Part shown: positions 1-6,038 of the stretch, in pieces
Layout of the letters: every line of letters starts with the position of its first letter
Numbering within the stretch: the stretch's first letter is position 1
Source of the DNA: an uncultured Prevotellaceae bacterium
GTDB taxonomy: Bacteria; Bacteroidota; Bacteroidia; Bacteroidales; Bacteroidaceae
Direction of reading: 5' to 3'
DNA length: 11,562 nt
Assembly (NCBI GenBank): GCA_945827465.1
Contig: CALZOH010000099.1
Span: forward strand, 1-11,562
Made by a program: the position numbers and the translations under genes
Notes under the pieces: model-generated
Told to the model about the DNA's origin: nothing
The model's input: only the letters and a program-made list of their open reading frames with translations
Database searches by the model: none

Positions 1-24
1 GCAGTGTATGCGATTTTGTTTTTC

Positions 25-285
25 ACCCAACAACCCCAAGATTTCAACCGAACAAGTGTAGGGGCGTATCGCATACGCCCTGATGTGAGCGAAAAGGCAA
101 GAAACGTACGACCCATCAAACCCAAGATTTCAATCGAACAAATGTAGGGGCGTATCGCATACGCCCTCAAATGAACGATAATGAAATGGTAACACCCAAC
201 AAACCACAATCGTTGTACGTGCAATTTCGCCGCTGTGGAGGGCGTATGCGATACGCCCCTACACCTGTTCGCCAATTTCATCGAT
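25..285. repeat. REP-like palindromic element, two direct copies and one inverted copy
   Basis: The palindromic core GGGCGTATCGCATACGCCC (8-bp arms around a 3-nt loop) occurs at about 62-80 and 148-166. It occurs in the opposite orientation at about 240-258. The two direct copies share a longer 51-nt unit (31-81 and 117-167, 86 nt apart, a few mismatches) that includes upstream flank with CCAAGATTTCAA and GAACAA. The third copy is followed by the reverse complement of the flank (TACACCTGTTCGCCAATTTC), so it is a true inverted copy. A fragment of the left flank (ACCCAACAAACC) recurs at about 194. The element is non-coding. Its function is unknown: it could form RNA hairpins after the ddh terminator or be a non-autonomous mobile repeat. 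Confidence 0.85.
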
Positions 286-304
286 TGTACGATGGCTTTA
301 TAAC

Positions 305-353
305 TAAAACAAAATCGCCGCGTGGATACGGTTTCCCGTTTTCACGCGGCGAT
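305..353 (-). terminator. Rho-independent terminator of the ZIP-ddh unit
   Basis: An 11-bp perfect stem (ATCGCCGCGTG at 314-324 pairs with CACGCGGCGAT at 343-353) encloses a shorter inner stem (ACGG/CCGT). Read on the minus strand, it is followed by a T-rich run (TTTTGTTTTAGTTA). It lies about 20 nt beyond the ddh stop codon at 375, in the right orientation to end the leftward transcript. Confidence 0.85.
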
Positions 354-374
354 GAATGATGTTATGTGGTGATT

Positions 375-1274
375 TTATACGAGCGTGCCAATGGCGGTCT
401 CGCGGTCGCAGGGCAGATAGTCTACTACGGGTATTTCGATCATGGTATAACATCCTGGTTGCTGACGCATGGATGCACGTGCCACATTGACGAGTACCTG
501 TCCGGTAAGAGCTGGATTGTTGATGCTCATGTTGAACTCGAAACGTTGGTTCTGCGTGTTTCCGCTTACTCCCTTGCGTACCAAATTCACGCCGTGTCCC
601 ATGTCGCGTACATCGTCAACAGACGGAACTTGGAAGACGTGGGTTTCATCGTGAGCAAAGTAGGGGTCGCTCTTGATAGCTTGTGTGACGGTTTCGAGAT
701 CGGCACCATCTTCAAGTTCTACATAAACCATGCGGCGGTGTAGGCCTTCTCCCTTCGGAATGGTCATTGAAAGGGCGTTGCGCACTCCTTCTTTGCTGCG
801 AACACAAACGGAATGACCCATGCTCATGCCCGGACCGAAGTTGGTATAGCTGAGTCCCTTGGGTGCAAGACTTTGCATGAGGGTGCGTACCACGCTGTCG
901 GAGCCCGGATCCCAACCGGCTGCAATGACAGCCACGGTGCCGTGCTCCTTACAGATAGGCATCAGGCTGTTGCGGTAGTCAAGAATGGATGTGTGGATGT
1001 CGAAACTGTCAACGGTATTGATGCCAAGCGCCAAAATTTGGCGGGCGTATTCTTCGCATGAACGGGTGGGAGTGGCTAAAATGGCCACGTCAACGTTTTT
1101 CAGTTCGGTGATATTGCTTACTACTTCGTAGGCAGCCAATTCGGCCGGTTTGTTGGCTGCTCCGTTGCGGCGTACGATGCCTGCAATTTCAAAGTCGGGA
1201 GCTGCTTCCAACGCTTCTACAGTGAAGCGTCCGATGTTGCCGTAGCCTACTACGGCGGCTCTGATTTTTTTCAT
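375..1274 (-). CDS. ddh: meso-diaminopimelate D-dehydrogenase
   Basis: This 299-aa protein matches NADPH-dependent meso-diaminopimelate dehydrogenase. That enzyme makes meso-DAP, the peptidoglycan cross-linking amino acid and lysine precursor, in one step by reductive amination of L-tetrahydrodipicolinate in the cytoplasm. The N-terminal Rossmann motif VVGYGNIGR is at residues 8-16. The family stretches NTVDSFDIH (86-94) and AAGWDPGSDS (118-127) are present, as is the C-terminal substrate domain with GPGMSMGHS (147-155). The length is close to the family norm (about 300-325 aa). I chose the start at 1274 (MKKIRAAV) because the Rossmann strand should follow at once; an upstream in-frame ATG at 1301 would add nine residues. 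It lies 45 nt downstream of the ZIP gene on the same strand, with no clear promoter of its own, so co-transcription is likely. The family identification is firm. Confidence 0.95.
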   Translation of the reverse strand: MKKIRAAVVGYGNIGRFTVEALEAAPDFEIAGIVRRNGAANKPAELAAYEVVSNITELKNVDVAILATPTRSCEEYARQILALGINTVDSFDIHTSILDYRNSLMPICKEHGTVAVIAAGWDPGSDSVVRTLMQSLAPKGLSYTNFGPGMSMGHSVCVRSKEGVRNALSMTIPKGEGLHRRMVYVELEDGADLETVTQAIKSDPYFAHDETHVFQVPSVDDVRDMGHGVNLVRKGVSGNTQNQRFEFNMSINNPALTGQVLVNVARASMRQQPGCYTMIEIPVVDYLPCDRETAIGTLV

Positions 1275-1319
1275 GTACTTATTCTTAATATGATAGATCA
1301 ATGTATAGTAGTTTTTTTA

Positions 1320-2114
1320 TTATCCTAACACTACGTCGAGCACCATCATGAGGGTGAATCCTGCGGCAAAGCCGATGGTGCTGATGTTGGAGTGATGTCC
1401 TGTTGATGCCTCGGGAATGAGTTCCTCCACGACTACGTAAATCATGGCACCGGCAGCAAACGCCAACAGATAGGGTAGGGCCGGTGTAAGCAGTGAAGCG
1501 AGCGCAATGATGAGCAGGGCGCCGATGGGTTCAACGATGCCACTCAAACTACCGATGAGGAATGAGCGTGTACGACTATTGCCGGCCGTGTGCATGGGCA
1601 TGGATACAATGGCACCTTCGGGTATATTCTGAATGGCGATACCGAGCGCCATGGCCATGGCACCAGCTCCGGAGAGTAGAGAACCGTCTTGCAGTACTCC
1701 TGCAATGACCACGCCCACAGCCATACCTTCAGGCAAATTGTGAATGGTGACTGCCAGTGCCAGCATAGAGGTGCGTGACAGATGGCTGCGCGGTCCTTCG
1801 GGCTCGTTGCTATCGAGGTGTAAGTGAGGAGTGATGCGATCGATGCCCAGCAGGAAACCCATACCGAGTAGGAAACCTACGGCAGCTGGTATGACGGATG
1901 AAAATCCGCCGTCGGGTGTCATCTCTATGGCTGGGATGAGCAGTGACCATACGGCAGCTGCAATCATTACGCCAGAAGCAAAACCGAGTAAGGCTTTTTG
2001 GAGGCGTGGTGGCATATGGTCTTTGATGAGAAAGACGAATGCAGACCCTACGATGGTACCAGCCAAAGGTATCAGTAGAGTCAGTAAGATATCGTGGTTC
2101 TGTAAAAGATTCAT
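1320..2114 (-). CDS. ZIP-family divalent metal transporter (GufA/ZupT-like)
   Basis: This 264-aa hydrophobic protein has about eight predicted membrane segments. It carries the ZIP-family metal-site motifs HNLPEGMAVG (residues 125-134) in the fourth membrane segment and QNIPEGAIVSMP (162-173) in the fifth. EELIPE (230-235) near the C-terminus is also typical. The HN.PEG/QN.PEG pairing resembles bacterial GufA-like ZIPs, which take up zinc and sometimes iron or manganese across the inner membrane; the substrate cannot be read from sequence alone. A His-containing loop (TPHLHLD, 95-101) after the third segment may bind metal. The start at 2114 is supported by a Bacteroidetes -7 box about 20 nt upstream (TAACTTTG at 2142-2135). 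It is first in a probable two-gene unit with ddh. I see no metal-responsive regulator or operator nearby. Confidence 0.92.
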   Translation of the reverse strand: MNLLQNHDILLTLLIPLAGTIVGSAFVFLIKDHMPPRLQKALLGFASGVMIAAAVWSLLIPAIEMTPDGGFSSVIPAAVGFLLGMGFLLGIDRITPHLHLDSNEPEGPRSHLSRTSMLALAVTIHNLPEGMAVGVVIAGVLQDGSLLSGAGAMAMALGIAIQNIPEGAIVSMPMHTAGNSRTRSFLIGSLSGIVEPIGALLIIALASLLTPALPYLLAFAAGAMIYVVVEELIPEASTGHHSNISTIGFAAGFTLMMVLDVVLG

Positions 2115-2134
2115 CTAATGCTTATTTTCTCGTG

Positions 2135-2165
2135 CAAAGTTAGTGCAAGCCGAGAGAAATGCAAA
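2135..2165 (-). promoter_or_regulatory. Bacteroidetes-type promoter for the ZIP gene
   Basis: On the minus strand TTTG (2165-2162), 19 nt, then TAACTTTG (2142-2135) match the Bacteroidetes -33/-7 consensus. The start codon at 2114 would follow a leader of roughly 15 nt. Most of this promoter, including the -33 TTTG and TAACTTT, lies inside the first copy of the 85-bp tandem repeat. Confidence 0.75.
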
Positions 2166-2332
2166 GCGAAAAACGCATGTTTTTCAGATTGGCATTTCCG
2201 AGGCGCCGCCTAAGTTATCTAAAGTTAGTGCAAGCCGAGAGAAGTGCAAAACGAAAAACGCATGTTTTTCAGATTTGCATTTCCGAGGTGCCGCCTAAGT
2301 TATCTAAAGTTAGTGCAAGCCGAGAGAAGTGC
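2136..2332. repeat. 85-bp tandem repeat, 2.3 copies, between ZIP and EamA genes
   Basis: Copies start with AAAGTTAGTGCAAGCCGAGA at 2136, 2221 and 2306, an exact period of 85 bp. The first two are full length and differ at only a few positions; the third breaks off after about 27 bp. Each full copy contains a perfect hairpin GAAAAAC-GCAT-GTTTTTC (2168-2185 and 2253-2270), flanked in copy 2 by a further TGCAAA/TTTGCA pair. There is no coding capacity. The 292-bp gap 2115-2406 thus holds this repeat and the promoters of the two divergent transporters. Confidence 0.9.
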
Positions 2333-2349
2333 TGTGTGCTGTTAAAGTG

Positions 2350-2381
2350 TTTGGGTGATTCGCTGTTTCTCCGTAATTTTG
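2350..2381 (+). promoter_or_regulatory. Bacteroidetes-type promoter for the EamA transporter
   Basis: TTTG at 2350-2353, a 20-nt spacer, and TAATTTTG at 2374-2381 match the Bacteroidetes sigma consensus closely. Transcription would begin near 2385-2390, giving a leader of about 20 nt before the ATG at 2407. An AGAGG at 2396-2400 is a possible ribosome contact, although this phylum rarely depends on one. Confidence 0.8.
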
Positions 2382-2406
2382 CACTCGTTTTCAAAAGAGG
2401 TTTACC

Positions 2407-3327
2407 ATGTGGTTGTCGTTGGCCTTTCTTTCAGCAGCCTTGTTGGGTTGTTATGATGTGTTTAAAAAACATTCTTTACGCGATAATGCCGTTATTCCCG
2501 TGTTATTGCTCAATACGGTGTTTTGTTCGTTGATCTTTTTGCCATTTATTTTGGGTTCGTCCTGTGGATGGATATCTGAAGGTTCTCAATGGTTTGTGCC
2601 CACGGGTGATATGACGATGCACGGATTGATATTGCTGAAGGCTGTCATTGTGTTATCATCGTGGATATTGGGATATATAGGCATCAAACATCTTCCGATT
2701 ACCATTGTAGGTCCTATCAATGCCACGCGTCCTGTGATGGTGTTGTTGGGTGCCTTGTTTGTATTTGGTGAGCGTTTGAATGCTTGGCAGTGGGCCGGAG
2801 TGGCGGTGGCTTTACTCTCATTTTATCTGTTGAGCAGAAGCGGAAGGCGAGAGGGCATCAATTTCGCCCATAATCGATGGATCTACTGCGTGGTATTTGC
2901 AGCCATTTTGGGTGCTGTGAGTGGCTTGTACGACAAATACCTTTTATCTCCATTGTCACAAGGTGGAGAAGGATTGGACCGAATGGCGGTGCAGGGATGG
3001 TATAATCTGTATCAATGTGGCATGATGTGGATGGTGTTTTTCACCATGTGGTATCCGATGAGGCGCAGGACCACTCCTTTCAAGTGGAAACATAGCATCG
3101 TGTTGATTTCCGTGTTTCTGACGATGGCAGACTTTATGTATTTCTATGCTTTGAGTATGCCTGATGCTTTGGTGTCGGTGGTATCGATGATTCGGCGTGG
3201 CAGTGTTGTCGTGTCGTTCGTATTTGGTGCCTGGTTGTTTCGGGAAAAGAATTTGCGAGCCAAAGCCTTCGATCTGTTGCTGGTGTTACTCAGCATGGTG
3301 TTGCTTTGGTGGGGAACTCGTTCGTAA
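2407..3327 (+). CDS. EamA/DMT-superfamily membrane transporter
   Basis: This 306-aa, very hydrophobic protein has about ten predicted transmembrane helices arranged as two similar five-helix halves, the layout of drug/metabolite (DMT, EamA) transporters. The first half ends in a conserved-looking stretch PITIVGPINATRPVMVLLGALFV-FGERL (around residues 98-124), typical of the helix 3-4 region with its G-E motif. The second half mirrors it with ALVSVVSMIRRGSVVVSF...FREKNL. Members export or import small metabolites, amino acids or sugars in the inner membrane; the substrate here is unknown. The start at 2407 sits about 20 nt after a good promoter and begins directly with the first helix. It is a single-gene unit, divergent from the ZIP gene and convergent with truA 9 bp beyond its stop. 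Confidence 0.88.
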   Translation: MWLSLAFLSAALLGCYDVFKKHSLRDNAVIPVLLLNTVFCSLIFLPFILGSSCGWISEGSQWFVPTGDMTMHGLILLKAVIVLSSWILGYIGIKHLPITIVGPINATRPVMVLLGALFVFGERLNAWQWAGVAVALLSFYLLSRSGRREGINFAHNRWIYCVVFAAILGAVSGLYDKYLLSPLSQGGEGLDRMAVQGWYNLYQCGMMWMVFFTMWYPMRRRTTPFKWKHSIVLISVFLTMADFMYFYALSMPDALVSVVSMIRRGSVVVSFVFGAWLFREKNLRAKAFDLLLVLLSMVLLWWGTRS

Positions 3328-3336
3328 GTTCAACAC

Positions 3337-4107
3337 TTAATAGCGGGGAGCCTTACCTTCAGGAAAAAGAGAATCAGGATAGTCGATTTGTTCTAAGAAC
3401 AGTCCGCAAGCCGGCATACTGTCGCCTGAGGCTCGGCGGTCGCCTGCAGCAATCACTTCTTCAAATGCTTGGATGTTGAGCCGTCCTTTGCCCACATCAA
3501 TCAGTGTTCCAACAATGGCTCTTACCATGTTGCGCAAGAAACGGTCGGCTGTAATCTCAAACTGCCATAAAGCCGGTGCTTTCTCTGTCCAATGGGCTTG
3601 GCTGATGAGGCAAAGGTTGGTCTTGTTGTCGGAACCGGCTTTGCAGAAACTACCGAAGTCTCGGTGGCGTAATAGGAGAGAGGCGGCTTCGTTCATCTTG
3701 TTGAAATCAAGGGGATAATAGAAACGACAAGCGTGTACCCGATTGAAGGGATCTTTGCGCAAGGTAAGGTAGTAGTGATAAGTTCGGGCGGTGGCACTAA
3801 AACGGGCGTGAGCTTCGGGTAGTACGCGGTGAACACCATATATCGAGATGTCGGGTGGTAGCAAGCAGTTGAGTTTAAAGGCAAGCCATGCTTCGTCGAT
3901 GGCTTCTTCGCTGTCGATGTGAGCCACCATCAGGCGAGCGTGAACTCCGGTGTCGGTGCGGCCTGCTCCCAATACACCTACATGACGGTTAAAAAGTAGT
4001 TGAAGCACTTCTTCTATCTTCTCTTGTACACTGACTGCATTGGGTTGGCGTTGCCAACCGTGATAGCAAGTACCATCGTAAGCCAAATAGATAAAATAAC
4101 GGAACAT
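3337..4107 (-). CDS. truA: tRNA pseudouridine(38-40) synthase TruA
   Basis: This 256-aa protein has the TruA landmarks in order: YDGTCYHGWQRQ (residues 10-21), the catalytic motif GRTDTGVHA (49-57) whose nucleophile is Asp52, RFSATARTYHYYL (102-114), and the C-terminal RFLRNMVRAIVGTL (189-202) followed by A.GDRRASG.S.PACGL (221-235). TruA isomerises uridines 38, 39 and 40 in the anticodon arm of many tRNAs to pseudouridine. The length is normal. The start at 4107 is the only one that keeps the first beta strand (FRYFIYLAYDG). It lies 37 nt downstream of the DUF5715 gene with no visible promoter between them, so it is probably the second gene of that leftward unit. It has no terminator of its own before the convergent EamA stop. 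Confidence 0.97.
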   Translation of the reverse strand: MFRYFIYLAYDGTCYHGWQRQPNAVSVQEKIEEVLQLLFNRHVGVLGAGRTDTGVHARLMVAHIDSEEAIDEAWLAFKLNCLLPPDISIYGVHRVLPEAHARFSATARTYHYYLTLRKDPFNRVHACRFYYPLDFNKMNEAASLLLRHRDFGSFCKAGSDNKTNLCLISQAHWTEKAPALWQFEITADRFLRNMVRAIVGTLIDVGKGRLNIQAFEEVIAAGDRRASGDSMPACGLFLEQIDYPDSLFPEGKAPRY

Positions 4108-4144
4108 AGGGGAATACTCTTTCTGAATGAGGGTATAGGATGTG

Positions 4145-4963
4145 TTACCTTACCGTGATATGATAGCAACCTTGTTTTACTTCATATTTAACATAACACA
4201 AACCTTGTTCGCGCAAGTCTTCAAGTACCTCCGACAGGATGAACTTGAGCGTATCATTGCGCGTGGGGCACACTGCAGGTTGGTCGGGGTCTTGTACAGG
4301 CATGTATTTGTTATAACTGATATCAAAAGTAGTGCCGTAACAATGACAACTATTCTCAGAAGCATTGCCGTTGATGCGTCGCAAGTCGGTTACGTCTTTT
4401 TGCGTGCGAGTGATGGAGGTAACCATCATGAGACTGGGACGTACGTGCTTAACTAATTGCGAGTCGATGAAGTTACGTCCGATTTTGGTAAGTAGTAATT
4501 GTGCACGAGGTACCAAATAAGGAATGGAATTAGATAACTTCTTCACATGATAAAAGGGATTGTTGCCAACGTAAACCAAACTGTCTTTACAATGCTCAGC
4601 GGCATTACGGTCTGCAACAGGAGGCACTCCGTGTCGTTGTGCTGCAACAATCTGAACATCGTTGACGTCAGGAAAACAACGGGCATAACTTGATACACTA
4701 TATATCTTGTGCTTCTTGTCGGTCCCTTTAACGGATAAATCGGTATGAATCCGGTGGGGAGCGCGTAGTAGGGAATCAACCAACAGGTCGTGTTGTTGTA
4801 CTGAATTGGTAGCGGGCGTTGTGGCAGTAATGGGTATAGGAAGGGCGCTGACCACCTTGTCGCGTACAGAAGGAAACAGCAGTCGAATGATGAACAGAAC
4901 GAAAACAATCACGAAAAACGTGAGAACAAAATGTTTTTTACGCAGTTTGGTGAAGATGTTCAT
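4145..4963 (-). CDS. DUF5715-family protein, membrane-anchored, M15 peptidase-like
   Basis: This 272-aa protein has a short basic N-terminus and one membrane segment (about residues 12-30), which places the rest in the periplasm. The C-terminal third (about 175-272) resembles the Bacteroidetes DUF5715 family and M15 (VanX/VanY-like) D-Ala-D-Ala peptidases. It has an arginine motif TSITRTQKDV (182-191), H-x6-D (His207, Asp214 in HCYGTTFDISY) and a late His268 in GCYHITV, the positions of M15 zinc ligands. The usual catalytic Glu three residues before the last His is Gly265 here, so activity is uncertain. I chose the start at 4963 (MNIFTKL) because the -7 box at 4982-4989 overlaps the upstream ATG at 4984. 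A peptidoglycan role is inferred only from the fold-like motifs; truA follows 37 nt later. Confidence 0.75.
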   Translation of the reverse strand: MNIFTKLRKKHFVLTFFVIVFVLFIIRLLFPSVRDKVVSALPIPITATTPATNSVQQHDLLVDSLLRAPHRIHTDLSVKGTDKKHKIYSVSSYARCFPDVNDVQIVAAQRHGVPPVADRNAAEHCKDSLVYVGNNPFYHVKKLSNSIPYLVPRAQLLLTKIGRNFIDSQLVKHVRPSLMMVTSITRTQKDVTDLRRINGNASENSCHCYGTTFDISYNKYMPVQDPDQPAVCPTRNDTLKFILSEVLEDLREQGLCYVKYEVKQGCYHITVR

Positions 4964-4981
4964 GGTCCAAAGATTTAGGCG

Positions 4982-5013
4982 CAAAAGTACACAAATTATC
5001 CCTCATTCTAAAA
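4982..5013 (-). promoter_or_regulatory. Promoter for the DUF5715-truA unit
   Basis: Minus-strand TACTTTTG (4989-4982) matches the -7 consensus TAnnTTTG. A weak TTTT (5013-5010) lies 20 nt upstream as a possible -33. Transcription would start near 4975, leaving a leader of roughly 10-15 nt before the ATG at 4963. Confidence 0.65.
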
Positions 5014-5022
5014 GGAATTGCG

Positions 5023-5030
5023 TACTTTTG
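5023..5030 (+). promoter_or_regulatory. -7 box of the phoH-purC operon promoter
   Basis: TACTTTTG followed by CACA matches the Bacteroidetes -7 element. The -33 region (around 4998-5003) has no clear TTTG, so the promoter may be weak or regulated. The predicted start of transcription is about 5034-5038, only about 10 nt before the phoH ATG at 5046. The same 8-mer in the opposite orientation lies 33 bp away and drives the divergent gene. Confidence 0.65.
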
Positions 5031-5045
5031 CACAAAAATGATGGT

Positions 5046-6038
5046 ATGATAGAAAAGCACCTGATTTTGGAAGATGTAGACCCCGCTGTATTTTACGGGG
5101 TTCAGAATTCCAATCTCCGAATGGTGAAATCACTCTATCCAAAACTACGCATCGTGGCTCGTGACAATGTGGTAAAAGCCATTGGTGAAGAAGATGATTT
5201 GGAAAACTTCGAGCAGAAAATTACCGAATTAGTGGCTCATTGCAATAAATATAATTCGTTGAACGAAGAAGCCATCCTTGGTATACTGCGTGGTAATAAG
5301 ACTGCCGACGAGAGCGGTGAGGAAATCATTGTTTATAGCACTTCCGGCAAACCCATTCGGGCCAGGAGTGAGAATCAATTCAAACTGGTGAGAGCATTCG
5401 AGCAAAATGACTTGGTGTTTGCAGTCGGGCCGGCCGGAACAGGTAAAACCTATACGGGAATTGCTTTGGCCGTGAGAGCGCTTAAACGTAAGGAAATACG
5501 GAAAATCATTTTGAGTCGCCCTGCCGTAGAAGCCGGTGAGAAGTTGGGATTCTTGCCCGGTGATATGAAAGAAAAGATTGACCCATATCTGCAACCGCTT
5601 TATGATGCCTTGGAAGAAATGATACCGCCCAATAAGTTGAGTGAATATATCGAAACCAATATCATTCAGATTGCACCATTGGCATTTATGAGAGGACGTA
5701 CGCTCAACGATGCTGTGGTCATATTGGACGAGGCACAAAATACGACAACGAGTCAGATTAAAATGTTTTTGACACGTATGGGCAACAATACCAAAATGAT
5801 TGTGACGGGTGACCGTACACAGATTGATTTGCCGCCTTCGCAGCGTTCGGGGCTTACCGAGGCGTTGCGCATTTTGAACGGAGTGCAGGGGATAGGTTTC
5901 GTGGAGATGAATACCAAGGATATAGTGCGTCATAAACTTGTGACGCGTATCGTACAAGCTTACGAAAATGATGAAAGAAAACAATCGCTACATAAACAAG
6001 ATAATCATGAGCAAAGCATTAGTAAAAACCGACTTTAA
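5046..6038 (+). CDS. phoH: PhoH-family ATPase
   Basis: This 330-aa protein has an N-terminal domain of about 100 residues and a PhoH P-loop ATPase domain. Walker A GPAGTGKT is at 128-135, the family stretch GFLPGDMKEKIDPYLQPLYDAL at 168-189, and Walker B VILDEAQN at 225-232. TGDRTQIDLPPSQRSGL (254-270) has the sensor-like motif. PhoH/PhoL (YbeZ) proteins are cytoplasmic, helicase-like ATPases tied to RNA metabolism and, with YbeY, to rRNA processing; ybeY is not adjacent here. The reading frame is open further upstream (to 4806), but that part is antisense to DUF5715 and lies before the promoter. ATG 5046 gives a family-like N-terminus (MIEKHLILEDVD). The tail from about 305 is charged and low in complexity, and its last 32 nt overlap purC. 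Confidence 0.95.
   Translation: MIEKHLILEDVDPAVFYGVQNSNLRMVKSLYPKLRIVARDNVVKAIGEEDDLENFEQKITELVAHCNKYNSLNEEAILGILRGNKTADESGEEIIVYSTSGKPIRARSENQFKLVRAFEQNDLVFAVGPAGTGKTYTGIALAVRALKRKEIRKIILSRPAVEAGEKLGFLPGDMKEKIDPYLQPLYDALEEMIPPNKLSEYIETNIIQIAPLAFMRGRTLNDAVVILDEAQNTTTSQIKMFLTRMGNNTKMIVTGDRTQIDLPPSQRSGLTEALRILNGVQGIGFVEMNTKDIVRHKLVTRIVQAYENDERKQSLHKQDNHEQSISKNRL

Noticed and set aside
171..359. 62-codon open frame at the left end
   Set aside because: It runs through the palindromic repeat and the ddh terminator hairpin, has an odd composition and no recognisable domain; it is a chance frame.
366..743. 125-codon plus-strand frame
   Set aside because: It is entirely antisense to ddh, whose protein is clearly real.
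1275..1319. Separate promoter for ddh
   Set aside because: The 45-nt gap has only a poor TACATTGA-like box and no -33 element; co-transcription with the ZIP gene is simpler.
2159..2533. 124-codon frame across the ZIP-EamA gap
   Set aside because: Its first half translates the 85-bp tandem repeat, giving a repeated peptide, and its second half is out of frame with the EamA gene it overlaps.
4964..4984. Upstream start for the DUF5715 protein (MRLNLWT)
   Set aside because: The ATG at 4984 overlaps the -7 box of the gene's own promoter, so it would not be transcribed.
4806..5045. N-terminal extension of phoH by about 80 residues
   Set aside because: The extension is antisense to DUF5715, lies upstream of and across the promoter, and does not resemble PhoH; ATG 5046 gives the family-like start.
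5229..5984. 251-codon minus-strand frame
   Set aside because: It is a long shadow frame antisense to phoH, with His/Cys-rich random-looking composition and no domain.
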